Assembly (NCBI GenBank): GCA_032128395.1
Contig: JAQBGV010000195.1
Location: 1-24,049 of the forward strand
Length of the DNA: 24,049 nt
From: JAQBGV01 sp032128395
Lineage (GTDB): Bacteria > Planctomycetota > UBA8108 > UBA1146
Direction: 5' to 3'
Numbering within the stretch: position 1 is the first letter of the stretch; each line of letters begins with the position of its first letter. Position numbers and translations under genes: made by a program. Positions 7,965-16,755 of this stretch are shown piece after piece. Under the pieces are notes generated by a model. The model saw only the letters and a program-made list of their open reading frames with translations, searched no databases and was not told the DNA's origin.

Positions 7965-7996
7965 TTGATCTCGTCTCCGACAACTAGATATTGTGC
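7965..7996 (+). promoter_or_regulatory. Possible promoter overlapping an NrdR-like box
   Basis: TTGATC (7965-7970) and GATATT (7987-7992) are 16 bp apart and each match sigma-70 consensus at four of six bases. CAACTAGATATTGTGC (7981-7996) matches the published NrdR box pattern (acaCwAtATaTwGtgt) at about 12 of 16 positions, with CTAGATATTG covering the core. NrdR represses ribonucleotide reductase genes, and the next plus-strand gene is nrdJ. However, nrdJ starts almost 1 kb downstream, which weakens the assignment. Confidence 0.3.
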
Positions 7997-8199
7997 TCCC
8001 TCGCGCCGGGGGCACCGAGCCCCGACCCACCTGTGCTGGACCCCGGAGGGAAACTGGGGACTAGATTTGGGGGTAGAACCGGGAAATTACGGGCGATGTC
8101 GCGGGAAGGCTCCCGAGACGTCTGCTGAGTGCGTTTTCCGGCGATAACTCAGCGCCCGGGAAGAGCAGCTGCAGAGAGATCTCCGGGGAGGACGCGCTG

Positions 8200-8248
8200 C
8201 GGGCCGGACCGTTTCCATGCGCGATCGCGCACGAAGACGTCCGGCCCG
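8200..8248. other. Strong hairpin with perfect 10-bp arms
   Basis: CGGGCCGGAC (8200-8209) and GTCCGGCCCG (8239-8248) are exact reverse complements. The interior contains the perfect 14-bp palindrome TGCGCGATCGCGCA (8218-8231), which can extend the hairpin or be a protein site. No T-run follows. It could be a terminator, part of a structured leader RNA or a binding site. Confidence 0.6.
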
Positions 8249-8335
8249 AAGTGCCTCCTCCCGCCAGATCTTCTCCGGCCGAGGCTCCTCTGGGGCAGCT
8301 TTCCCCGCGCCGCCGCCCAGGTGGGCGAGCCGAGC

Positions 8336-8440
8336 CCTAGAACGCTGTGTCCTAGAACGCTGTGTCCTAGAACGCTGTGTTCTAGAACGCTGTGTTCTAG
8401 AACGCTGTGTTCTAGAACGCTGTGTCCTCGGATGCTGTCA
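8336..8440. repeat. 15-bp tandem array of six copies plus one decayed copy
   Basis: The unit YCTAGAACGCTGTGT occurs six times without spacers from 8336 to 8425. The first three copies begin with C and the last three with T, and a degenerate seventh copy (CCTCGGATGCTGTCA) follows at 8426-8440. In the T-type copies the junction makes the perfect palindrome GTTCTAGAAC and also AGAAC-N5-GTTCT, repeating every 15 bp. The array is non-coding: one plus-strand frame has TAG in every unit. It lies about 540 bp before nrdJ. Confidence 0.9.
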
Positions 8441-8978
8441 GGGTGAGGCTCCGGCACGTGGTCGTCCGGGCTCGTGCTCCGATCCGCGCGGATCCGTGCT
8501 CGTCCCTCCAGTGGAGGAGCGAGGGGGGTCTGCCGTGGGCTGCTCGGAGTGCGACGTTCGATGGCCATGGCCTGGCCAGCTGTGGATCTGCTATCCGCAA
8601 ATCTGCCCGCTGGCGGGGAGTGCTGACTGGGGGAATTGCGCGTCTGATCGGAACGAGAGGGAGGCCCAGTGGTCGGGCCGATCTCTGGATCGGGCGCGTG
8701 GGGGAAGTGCGAAGGTCCAGGGGCGGATGTCGCCCGCTGATCGCAGTGTCGTCGGGCCGTAGCGCCGCGGTGCGGTTGCGCGGTCGCGCGGTTGCGGGCG
8801 GTCCTCGGATCTTCGCGGCCAGGCCGCAGGAGGAGCACCGCGCTCGAGAACCGAGCGCACTACGATCGCTGCTCACGTTGCGTGATCATGCGAGTGCGGA
8901 TCCGCCACGCGGTGGAGTAGCGGTTGTTCGGAGCTCCGGGGGAGCGCGCGCAGCATTGCGCGCCCAGAGGAGAACCCA

Positions 8979-11900
8979 TTGAGGATCATTCGTCGATTCA
9001 CCCAAAAGGGCGACAGTCCGTTCGCCTCGTTCCGCATCGTCGAACGGACTTCCGAGATTCGGAATCCGGATGGGACCGTCGTGTTCCGTCAGGAGAAGGT
9101 CAAGGTCCCGGAGGAGTGGTCTCAGGTCGCCACCGATATTCTGGTCCAGAAGTACTTCCGGAAAGCCGGGGTGCCCCCGGTCGATCAGCACGGGGTACCC
9201 ATCGCGGGATGGAACGGGGAGACCGGCGCCGAGAGCGACGCCCGACAGGTGTTCCACCGCCTCGCCGACTGCTGGCGGCAGTGGGGACAGCAGCACGGCT
9301 ACTTCGATTCCCGCGAGGACGCGCAGGCGTTCTACGATGAGCTCTGTTACATGCTCGCGGCCCAGATCGCGGCTCCGAACTCGCCGCAGTGGTTCAACAC
9401 CGGGCTCTTCCAGAGCTACGGCATCAAGGGACCGCCCCAAGGACACTTCTTCGTCGATCCCACCTCCGGTGAACTCGAGCGAGCGACGAGCGCGTACGAG
9501 CGCCCGCAGCCGCACGCGTGCTTCATCCAGTCGGTCGCCGACGATCTGGTCGGACCCGACGGGATCATGGACCTCTGGGAGCGCGAGGCGCGGCTCTTCA
9601 AGTACGGCTCGGGAACCGGTTCGAACTTCTCGTCGATTCGCGCCGAGGGGGAACCCCTCTCCGGGGGTGGCCGCAGCTCGGGGTTGATGTCGTTCCTCAA
9701 GATCGGCGATGCCGCGGCCGGTGCGATCAAGTCCGGCGGCACCACTCGCCGGGCTGCGAAGATGGTCTGTCTCGACCTCGACCATCCCGACATCGAGGAG
9801 TTCGTCACTTGGAAGGTTCGCGAAGAGCAGAAGGTCGCGGCGATGGTCGCGGGCTCGCGCATCTGCTCGCGCAAGCTGAACGCGATCCTCAGGGCATGTC
9901 GGGTCCGGCACGACGAAGGCGGGGTCGGCATCGATTGCGACCCCCGGCAGAACACTGCGCTCGCGAAGTCGATCCGCGAGGCGCGGATCTCGTGCGTCCC
10001 CGAGGCCTACATCCAGCGGATGCTCCACTTCGCAGAGCAGGGGTACCAGAGCTTCGAATTCGAGGAATTCGATACGAACTGGGAGAGCAAGGCGTACCAG
10101 AGCGTCTCGGGCCAGAACTCGAACAACAGCGTGCGGGTCCCGAACGCCTTCTTCGAAGCCCTCGAGAAGGATGGGGACTGGCAGCTGCTCCGGCGCACCG
10201 ACGGTTCGGTCGCCCGCGCCATCCCCGCCCGTGACCTCTGGGAGACGATCAGCTATGCAGCATGGAGCTGCGCCGATCCGGGGATCCAGTACGACTCGAC
10301 GATCAACGAGTGGCACACCTGCCCCGCCGATGGGCGGATCAACGCCTCGAACCCCTGCTCCGAGTACATGTTCCTCGATGACACCGCATGCAACCTCGCC
10401 TCCCTGAACATCGTGCGGTTCCTCGGCGACCGCGGGGAGTTCGATGTCGAAGCGTTCCGTCACGCGGTCAGACTCTGGACGATCGTGCTCGAGATCAGCG
10501 TCTTGATGGCGAGCTTCCCGAGCGAGGAGATCGCGCGCAAGAGCTACGAGTTCCGCACTCTCGGCCTCGGCTACGCGAACCTCGGGACCGCACTGATGCG
10601 CCTCGGGATTCCTTACGACTCTCCGGAGGGGCGCGAGATCTGCGGTGCGATCACCTCGATCCTCACCGGCGAGTCGTACGCCGCCTCGGCGGAGATATCC
10701 AGGGAGCTCGGGCCGTTCCCCGGCTTCGAGCGCAATCGCGAAGCGATGCTCCGAGTGATCCGGAACCACCGTCGTGCCGCGCACGCCGAACCGAGCGAGA
10801 ACTACGAAGGATTGACGATCACCCCGATCGGACTCGACATCGCGCTCTGCCCGGACTCGCTCGGACGGGCGGCACGAGAGTGCTGGGACCGGGCGCTCGA
10901 GCTCGGTGAAGAGCACGGCTTCCGTAACGCCCAAGTGACCGTCATCGCCCCCACCGGGACGATCGGTCTGGTGATGGACTGCGACACCACCGGGATCGAG
11001 CCGGACTTCGCGCTGGTGAAGTTCAAGAAGCTCGCCGGCGGCGGGTACTTCAAGATCATCAACCAGAGTCTCCCCCCCGCTCTCCGCCGCCTCGGCTACA
11101 CCGAGACCCAGACCCAAGAGATCGTCGACTTCGCAGTCGGTCGCGGAACGCTGCGGGACGCCCCCGGAGTGAACCACCCGCGATTGACCGAGAAGGGGTT
11201 CACCAAGGAGACGCTCGCCAAGGTCGAAGAGCACATGAAGTGCGCGTTCGATATCGGGTTCCCCTTCAACGACCTCGTGCTGGGGGAGAAATTCGCGGCG
11301 GAGACCCTCGGGCTCGAAGGGGATGCCCTCGATCTCTGGGCCATCGATCCGATGCGGGCCCTCGGCTTCTCCGATGCCGAGATCGACGCCGCGAACGATT
11401 TCTGCTGCGGCACCATGACCGTCGAGGGGGCTCCTCACCTGAAGACGGAGCACCTCCCGATCTTCGACTGCGCAAACCGCTGCGGGCGCCGCGGGAAGCG
11501 CTCGATCCGGTACGAGGCGCACATCGAGATGATGGCGGCGGCGCAGCCGTTCATCTCCGGGGCGATCTCGAAGACGATCAACATGCCCCACGACGCCACG
11601 ATCGCCGATGTCCAAGATGCCTACGAGCATGGGTGGCGCCGGATGCTGAAGGCGGTCGCGCTCTACCGCGACGGCAGCAAGCTCTCCCAGCCTCTCTCGG
11701 CCTGGAACGATGAGGGGAACGAGGCCGATCACCCGGTCCCGGTCACCGTCGAGGCCACGGCGCACCGCATCACCGAGCGGATCGTCCTTCGGTATCTCGC
11801 TCGCCGTCGTCGCCTCCCCCATCGCCGCGCCGGCTACACCCAAAAGGCGGTCGTCGGCGGTCACAAGATCTATCTGCGCACCGGCGAGTACGAGGACAAG

Positions 11901-12578
11901 ACGATCGGTGAGATCTTCATCGACATGCACAAGGAGGGAGCGGCGTTCCGAAGCCTGATGAACTGCTTCGCGATCGCGATCTCCCTCGGCTTGCAACACG
12001 GTGTGCCGCTCGAGGAATTCGTCGAGGCGTTCGTATTCACCCGATTCGAGCCGAACGGAATCGTCACCGGCAACCAGAGCATCCGGATGTCGACCTCGAT
12101 CATCGACTACGTCTTCCGCGAACTCGCGATCAGCTACCTCGGCCGCGACGACCTCCGCCATGTGACCGAGGAGGACCTCCGCCCGGGCACGATGCGCGGT
12201 GAGGAGGACGATCCGCAACTCCTCAGCGAAGAGGTGATCGAAGAGCGGGAGGTCGAGGATCGAGCGATCCAGGATCGGGCCGCGGGCACCACGACCGGCA
12301 CCCCCGCCGCTCCCCCCGAGCGGGGGCACCCGAACGGTGACAGTGCGAACGGCCGCGCCGACGCCGGCGCGAAGGCGACTCCGCGCCGGCGTGCGAAAAA
12401 GAATCTCGGGGTCGCCTCTCCACCGAAGCCGGTGATCCGGCGCTCGAGCGAGGTCGAAATCGCCCGCATCAAGGGCTACGAGGGCGATCCCTGCCCCGAG
12501 TGCGGACAGTTCACCTTGGTGCGCAACGGAACCTGCCTGCGTTGCGACAGCTGCGCCGGGACGACGGGGTGTTCCTAG
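8979..12578 (+). CDS. nrdJ: Adenosylcobalamin-dependent (class II) ribonucleotide reductase
   Basis: Reduces ribonucleotides to deoxyribonucleotides using adenosylcobalamin as radical source, independent of oxygen. The 1199-residue product has PNSPQWFNTGL (~132), the first active-site Cys in HACFIQS (~180), LFKYGSGTGSNFS, the radical/thiyl motif NPCSEYMFLDD (~457) followed by the partner Cys in TACNLASLN, and PTGTIG in the barrel. Residues ~960-1065 are a TSCPD domain (YLRTGEYEDKTIGEIFID, FTRFEP). A disordered Pro/Ala/Arg linker leads to a C-terminal cysteine module, CPECGQ...CLRCDSC...GCS, for zinc binding/re-reduction. The TTG start at 8979 is fixed by AGAGGAGA upstream and the immediate MRIIRRFT start. 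dCTP deaminase follows after 51 bp, and a cobalamin adenosyltransferase lies 5 kb downstream on the same strand. Confidence 0.97.
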   Translation: MRIIRRFTQKGDSPFASFRIVERTSEIRNPDGTVVFRQEKVKVPEEWSQVATDILVQKYFRKAGVPPVDQHGVPIAGWNGETGAESDARQVFHRLADCWRQWGQQHGYFDSREDAQAFYDELCYMLAAQIAAPNSPQWFNTGLFQSYGIKGPPQGHFFVDPTSGELERATSAYERPQPHACFIQSVADDLVGPDGIMDLWEREARLFKYGSGTGSNFSSIRAEGEPLSGGGRSSGLMSFLKIGDAAAGAIKSGGTTRRAAKMVCLDLDHPDIEEFVTWKVREEQKVAAMVAGSRICSRKLNAILRACRVRHDEGGVGIDCDPRQNTALAKSIREARISCVPEAYIQRMLHFAEQGYQSFEFEEFDTNWESKAYQSVSGQNSNNSVRVPNAFFEALEKDGDWQLLRRTDGSVARAIPARDLWETISYAAWSCADPGIQYDSTINEWHTCPADGRINASNPCSEYMFLDDTACNLASLNIVRFLGDRGEFDVEAFRHAVRLWTIVLEISVLMASFPSEEIARKSYEFRTLGLGYANLGTALMRLGIPYDSPEGREICGAITSILTGESYAASAEISRELGPFPGFERNREAMLRVIRNHRRAAHAEPSENYEGLTITPIGLDIALCPDSLGRAARECWDRALELGEEHGFRNAQVTVIAPTGTIGLVMDCDTTGIEPDFALVKFKKLAGGGYFKIINQSLPPALRRLGYTETQTQEIVDFAVGRGTLRDAPGVNHPRLTEKGFTKETLAKVEEHMKCAFDIGFPFNDLVLGEKFAAETLGLEGDALDLWAIDPMRALGFSDAEIDAANDFCCGTMTVEGAPHLKTEHLPIFDCANRCGRRGKRSIRYEAHIEMMAAAQPFISGAISKTINMPHDATIADVQDAYEHGWRRMLKAVALYRDGSKLSQPLSAWNDEGNEADHPVPVTVEATAHRITERIVLRYLARRRRLPHRRAGYTQKAVVGGHKIYLRTGEYEDKTIGEIFIDMHKEGAAFRSLMNCFAIAISLGLQHGVPLEEFVEAFVFTRFEPNGIVTGNQSIRMSTSIIDYVFRELAISYLGRDDLRHVTEEDLRPGTMRGEEDDPQLLSEEVIEEREVEDRAIQDRAAGTTTGTPAAPPERGHPNGDSANGRADAGAKATPRRRAKKNLGVASPPKPVIRRSSEVEIARIKGYEGDPCPECGQFTLVRNGTCLRCDSCAGTTGCS

Positions 12579-12629
12579 GGTGGTGTTCGAAGGGTGTGGC
12601 TCTGCGGGACAGTGTGTTCGGAGGAAAGC

Positions 12630-13205
12630 GTGATCAGACCGGATACCTGGATCCACCGCATGGCGGTCGAGCACGGCATGATCGAGCCGTTCGAGGCAGG
12701 TCAAGTCCGCGAGAAGACGCGGGACGGCGAGACCATCCGCGTGATCAGCTACGGGCTGTCGAGCTACGGCTACGACCTGCGGGTCGCCGATGAGTTCAAG
12801 GTGTTCACGAACGTCTACGGCTCCGTCGTCGATCCGAAGGGATTCGACGCGCGATCGCTCGTCGACATCCAGGGCGACGAGTGCATCGTTCCCCCGAACT
12901 CCTTCGCGCTGGCGCGCTCGGTCGAGTACTTCCGGATCCCCCGCAACGTGCTGACGATCTGCCTCGGCAAGTCGACCTACGCGCGCTGCGGAATCATCGT
13001 CAACGTCACCCCCTTCGAGCCGGAGTGGGAGGGGCACGTCACCCTCGAGATCTCCAACACCACCCCGCTCCCCGCCCGCATCTATGCGAACGAGGGTCTC
13101 GCCCAGGTGATCTTCTTCGAGAGCGACCAGGCCTGCGCGACGAGCTACGCCGACCGCGGCGGAAAATACCAGTCCCAGAGGGGAATCACGATTCCTAGGA
13201 TGTAG
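12630..13205 (+). CDS. dcd: dCTP deaminase
   Basis: Deaminates dCTP to dUTP (or, in bifunctional relatives, directly to dUMP), feeding dTMP synthesis. The 191-residue protein shows the trimeric dUTPase-fold motifs: SYGYDLRV (~46), GKSTYARCGI (~113), PFEPEWEGHVTLEISNT (~128-144, with the Glu of TLEIS aligning to the catalytic Glu138 of the E. coli enzyme), YANEGLAQVIFF, and a C-terminal GKYQSQRG tail that closes over the nucleotide. The GTG at 12630 is preceded by GGAGGAAAGC; an ATG at 12594 would add twelve residues of poor character. It sits 51 bp after nrdJ, so the pair probably forms one dNTP-supply operon. Confidence 0.95.
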   Translation: MIRPDTWIHRMAVEHGMIEPFEAGQVREKTRDGETIRVISYGLSSYGYDLRVADEFKVFTNVYGSVVDPKGFDARSLVDIQGDECIVPPNSFALARSVEYFRIPRNVLTICLGKSTYARCGIIVNVTPFEPEWEGHVTLEISNTTPLPARIYANEGLAQVIFFESDQACATSYADRGGKYQSQRGITIPRM

Positions 13206-13631
13206 GGGGCACCGCGGCGGATGAGAGTCGGAGCCCACCGTTCAAGCCCGTAGTGTCCATCCATTCGCCGCGACTCGCGATTGACGGCGTAACCACGTCT
13301 TGAGAGCCTGCTCGGAGTCACCTCTCCATCGCCGCCAGCGGATACCATCCCTGCTGACGTCATCGAGTTCTCGATCGAGCAGAACCGCGTTCTCCTCGAG
13401 CTGCACGACGGAAAATTCCCAGGCTCTCCGACGATCGACGGCGTCGACTCCAGCTCTCCGGAGCGGGGGCTGGCTCACCGGAAGTGACGCCTGTCCCGGA
13501 CCCCTGGCGGTACTCCGGTCTATCCACGGCCGCTGAGAGACCGTCCCGTGGGGACAAGCCTCTCCGGACCTCAAGTCCTCCCAAGAACCTGCCGAAGGAC
13601 ACGATAGGCTCCCTTCTGAAGGTCGGACACG
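13206..13631. other. 426-bp intergenic region, no confident gene
   Basis: Between dcd and asnB. The minus strand is open over 13242-13574, with a protein-like stretch (SVVQLEENAVLLDRELDD), and the plus strand over the same bases also reads plausibly (VIEFSIEQNRVLLELHDGKF) but lacks a start codon. Third-position bias is weaker than in neighbouring genes on both strands. This may be a decayed small gene or chance. No hairpin terminator or repeat copy was found. Confidence 0.4.
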
Positions 13632-15557
13632 ATGTGCGGAATCGCCGGTTTCACCGGAGTCGAAGGAGTCGCCGGCGCACCCGCCCTCTCATCCATGGTC
13701 GCGGCACTGCACCACCGTGGGCCCGACGACTCCGGTCAGGTGACCGCCGCAACCGCGGGGATCGGGATGGCGCGGCTCTCGATCGTCGGAATCGCGAACG
13801 GACGGCAGCCGATCTCATCCGAGGATGGACACCTCGCCATCGTCGGCAACGGCGAGATCTACGATGCGTTCGCGCACCGCAGCGATCTGGAGATGCGCGG
13901 GCACCGCTTCTCGACCGATTCCGACATCGAATCGCTCCTGCACCTCTACGAGGAGCACGGCGAGGAGGCGTTCTCGCGCGTCAACGGGATGTTCGCGGTC
14001 GCGATCCTCGACCGTAGGACCTCCCGGGTGCTCGTCGTGCGCGACCGGATGGGGATCAAGCCACTCTTCTACGCCCCGTGCGGCAGCGCGACCTTCTTCG
14101 CCTCCGAGATCCCCGCGCTCATCGCCGGGCTCCCTCCCGGCGCCGATCTCTCCCTCGACCCAGCGGCGCTCGGGGACTTCCTCGCCCACGGTTACGTCCC
14201 CTCTCCTCGGTCGATCCACCGCGGCATCCGCCGGCTGCCCCCGGGGCACCTCGTCTGGCTCGGCGCCGGCGAACCGACCCCCCGCGCCTGGTGGAGCCTT
14301 CCCGATCTCGTCCCTGAGGAGCGCCCGCTCGATGTGTGGGCGGAACTCGTCGCGGCGACCATCGAGGACGCCGTGCGGATGCGCACCCTCGGCGATGTCC
14401 CCGCCGGGAGCTTCCTCTCCGGGGGGATCGACTCCAGCGCGCTGCTCGCGGTCCTCTCACGACAGGTCGTCGACCCCGTCCAGACCTTCACCCTCGGATT
14501 TCGCGACCCGGTCTACGATGAGCGCGAGGCCGCCCGCGAGACCGCCGCCCGCCTCGGCGCCGAGCCGCACGAGCTGGTCCTCGACGAACCAGACTCCGAG
14601 GAGATCGAGTCGATCTTCCGACACTTCGGAGAGCCGTTCGCGGACGTCTCGATCCTCCCGACCGATCGCCTCGCTCGCTTCGCCCGCGGCCACGTGAAAT
14701 TCGTGCTCTCGGGGGACGGCGGGGACGAACTCTTCGGCGGCTACGCCTGGTTCACGAGCGAGGCCCGTCGCCGCTCTCTCCCGATGCCGGTGCGGGGGGC
14801 TGCGCATTTTCTCTCCCCCATGCTCACCAAGGGACAGGAGGCGACCGGGAGTGGCTGGGTCGGCCGCGGGCTACGCTTTCTCGGAGACCTCGCCAGCGAC
14901 AGCGCCACGAGCTTCCTGCGCCGCCGCCGACTCGGCGCGCCGGGGCTGATCGCCTCTCTCCTCCACCCGGACCTGCGCGAGAGCGTCCCGACCGAGACCA
15001 CGCTCTCCCGGCATGTGGCGAAGCACCGAGGCTCGGAGCGGGATCTCTGGCTCGACCTCGACCGGCGCTTCTACCTGGCGGGGGACATCCTCGAGAAGGT
15101 CGACCGCGCGACGATGCGGCACTCGCTCGAGGCACGGGTACCGCTCCTCGACCACCGACTCGTCGAGATCGCCGCCCGAATCCCGATCACGGACCACCTC
15201 GGGCCCTTGCTCGAGGGGAAACAGGTTCTGCGTCGTGCGATCTCGCGGATTCTTCCGCCGGAAGTGTTCGACCGCCCCAAGCGAGGATTCGGGATCCCGG
15301 TCGACCGGTGGTTGCGCGGCCCGCTTAGGGGCGCGGTACGAGAGCGCCTCTGCGATTCGAGCTTCCGAAACCTGCATATCCTCGACTCGTCGCGTCTCGA
15401 CGAGATCCTCGATCGCCACGATCACCGCGTCGCGAACCACGGGCACCTCCTCTGGGGACTCTGGTCGCTCGCGGTGTGGACCGAGCAGGGATTCTCCCCC
15501 CCCCAGGCGACCGAAGCTCGCAGGGAGTCGGCGACGCTCGTCCGTGATCCCGGGTAG
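13632..15557 (+). CDS. asnB: Asparagine synthase (glutamine-hydrolysing)
   Basis: Makes asparagine, or amidates a related carboxylate, from glutamine and ATP. The 641-residue protein has an N-terminal Ntn glutaminase domain beginning MCGIAGF, with Cys2 as nucleophile after Met removal. It contains HHRGPDDSG, RLSIVG, GNGEIYD (usually GNGEIYN) and RDRMGIKPLFY. The C-terminal synthetase domain has the PP-loop SGGIDSSALLAVLS (~263), LSGDGGDELFGGY, and the substrate region DILEKVDRATMRHSLEARVPLLDH. Length and motifs fit the asnB subfamily that often serves exopolysaccharide or peptide-type gene clusters as well as true asparagine synthesis; no such cluster is visible here. The ATG at 13632 is fixed by the MCGI start. 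mqnC follows after 67 bp. Confidence 0.94.
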   Translation: MCGIAGFTGVEGVAGAPALSSMVAALHHRGPDDSGQVTAATAGIGMARLSIVGIANGRQPISSEDGHLAIVGNGEIYDAFAHRSDLEMRGHRFSTDSDIESLLHLYEEHGEEAFSRVNGMFAVAILDRRTSRVLVVRDRMGIKPLFYAPCGSATFFASEIPALIAGLPPGADLSLDPAALGDFLAHGYVPSPRSIHRGIRRLPPGHLVWLGAGEPTPRAWWSLPDLVPEERPLDVWAELVAATIEDAVRMRTLGDVPAGSFLSGGIDSSALLAVLSRQVVDPVQTFTLGFRDPVYDEREAARETAARLGAEPHELVLDEPDSEEIESIFRHFGEPFADVSILPTDRLARFARGHVKFVLSGDGGDELFGGYAWFTSEARRRSLPMPVRGAAHFLSPMLTKGQEATGSGWVGRGLRFLGDLASDSATSFLRRRRLGAPGLIASLLHPDLRESVPTETTLSRHVAKHRGSERDLWLDLDRRFYLAGDILEKVDRATMRHSLEARVPLLDHRLVEIAARIPITDHLGPLLEGKQVLRRAISRILPPEVFDRPKRGFGIPVDRWLRGPLRGAVRERLCDSSFRNLHILDSSRLDEILDRHDHRVANHGHLLWGLWSLAVWTEQGFSPPQATEARRESATLVRDPG

Positions 15558-15624
15558 AATCCTCGTCCTGACCCGCGAGCAGCGGGGCGCCGCGGAGTCG
15601 CAGCGCGGAGAGGAAGGATCGACG

Positions 15625-16755
15625 ATGTCCGCCGTCGCCAATGCCGCCGGTGCCCGCGCCCTCCTCGAGCGGGTCCTCGAAGGACACCGTCTCATCCCCG
15701 AGGAGACCCTCGCGCTGGTCGAGCACGCCACGTTCGATGACCTGCTCGGTGCCGCCGACCGAGTCCGCCAGCGCCTCCACCCCGACGGGGTGGTCACCTA
15801 CGTCATCGACCGCAATATCAACTACTCGAACATCTGTACCTGCGTCTGCGCCTTCTGCGCCTTCTATCGCAAGCCGGGGGACGCGGAGGGGTACGTTCTC
15901 ACCATCGAAGAGATGTGCGAGAAGGTCGCCGAGACGATCGAACTCGGCGGGAGCGGCATGCTCATGCAGGGTGGACTGCACCCCGAGCTCCCCTTGTCGT
16001 GGTACACCGAGCTACTCGAGACGATCCGCTCGCGATTCCCCGACTTCTACCTGCACTGCTTCAGTCCGACCGAGATCCACGGCCTGACAAGAGTGACGGG
16101 GCTCTCCGCCGAGGAAGTGCTCATCGAGCTGCGGGGAGCGGGGCTGCGCTCGATTCCCGGCGGAGGGGGGGAGATCCTCGTCGACGCGATCCGCAAGCGT
16201 CGCCGCAGTTCCTGCACCTCGAGTGAGTGGCTCGAGATCTCCGCGACCGCGCACCGCCTCGGGATCCCGACCACCGCCACGATGATGATCGGCCTCGGCG
16301 AGGAGACGTGGATGCGCGCGGAGCACCTCGACCGCGTCCGTCGGGTACAGGACGAGACGCAGGGGTTCATCTCGTTCATCCCCTGGACCTTCCAACCCGA
16401 CAACACCCCCCTCGGTCGCGCGATCCCCGATCGGGTCCCGGTCGATGAATACCTGAGGTGGCACGCGGTCGCCCGATTGGTTCTCGACAACATCCCGAAC
16501 CAACAGGTGTCCTGGCTGACGGTCGGGCTCGAAGCGGGAAAGACCGGCCTGCGCGGCGGGGCGAACGACATCGGTTCCATCATGATCGAGGAGAACGTGA
16601 TCTCGGCCGCCGGGGCGAACCACACCGCGAACGAAGAGCTTCTCCGGAGCGCGATCGAGGACGCCGGGTTTCGACCGGGGCTGCGCAACGGCGGCTATCA
16701 CCGGCTTCCGGACCGCCCGATCCCGGCGGCCGCCCGCGGCGACGGACGCGGATGA
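15625..16755 (+). CDS. mqnC: Cyclic dehypoxanthinyl futalosine synthase
   Basis: Radical SAM enzyme of the futalosine route to menaquinone; it cyclises dehypoxanthine futalosine. The 376-residue sequence has NINYSNICTCVCAFCAFYR, giving the CxxxCxxC cluster motif at Cys71-Cys75-Cys78. Then come LMQGGLHPELPLSWY (~120), HCFSPTEI, IPGGGGEIL, GLGEE and the MqnC-typical FIPWTFQPDNTPLG (~253). These last motifs favour MqnC over its paralogue MqnE. The ATG at 15625 is preceded by GGAGAGGAAGG; the upstream in-frame extension overlaps asnB and is not protein-like. Its TGA overlaps the next ATG as ATGA (16752-16755). The other mqn genes are not in this window. Confidence 0.94.
   Translation: MSAVANAAGARALLERVLEGHRLIPEETLALVEHATFDDLLGAADRVRQRLHPDGVVTYVIDRNINYSNICTCVCAFCAFYRKPGDAEGYVLTIEEMCEKVAETIELGGSGMLMQGGLHPELPLSWYTELLETIRSRFPDFYLHCFSPTEIHGLTRVTGLSAEEVLIELRGAGLRSIPGGGGEILVDAIRKRRRSSCTSSEWLEISATAHRLGIPTTATMMIGLGEETWMRAEHLDRVRRVQDETQGFISFIPWTFQPDNTPLGRAIPDRVPVDEYLRWHAVARLVLDNIPNQQVSWLTVGLEAGKTGLRGGANDIGSIMIEENVISAAGANHTANEELLRSAIEDAGFRPGLRNGGYHRLPDRPIPAAARGDGRG

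Larger units (their letters stand above)
7839..8978. other. 1.1-kb non-coding region upstream of nrdJ
   Basis: No credible gene is seen on either strand. Open frames here are Arg/Ser/Ala-rich with few acidic residues, as expected by chance at this GC content. The stretch contains a less GC-rich patch (about 7900-8000) with a possible promoter and NrdR-type box, a large perfect-arm hairpin (8200-8248), a 15-bp tandem array (8336-8440), and finally AGAGGAGA, the ribosome-binding site of nrdJ. It could be a very long leader of nrdJ, contain an unrecognised small RNA, or be simple intergenic DNA. Confidence 0.6.

Noticed and set aside
8698..8750. Resemblance to a cobalamin riboswitch before nrdJ (GGGAA, TGCGAA, then GGCGG/CGCCC)
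   Set aside because: The stem that must enclose TGCGAA and a proper GCCACTG-type box are missing, and spacing is wrong. A covariance-model search would settle it.
8422..8982. Plus-strand open frame whose TGA overlaps the nrdJ TTG
   Set aside because: The TTGA overlap looks like coupling, but the product is Arg/Ser/Ala/Gly-rich with few acidic residues and no motif.
8886..13238. A 1450-codon open frame on the minus strand, antisense to nrdJ and dcd
   Set aside because: It is the mirror of two certain genes with strong family motifs. Its product is a repetitive Arg/Asp/Val/Leu-rich string with no domain, as GC-rich codon bias produces.
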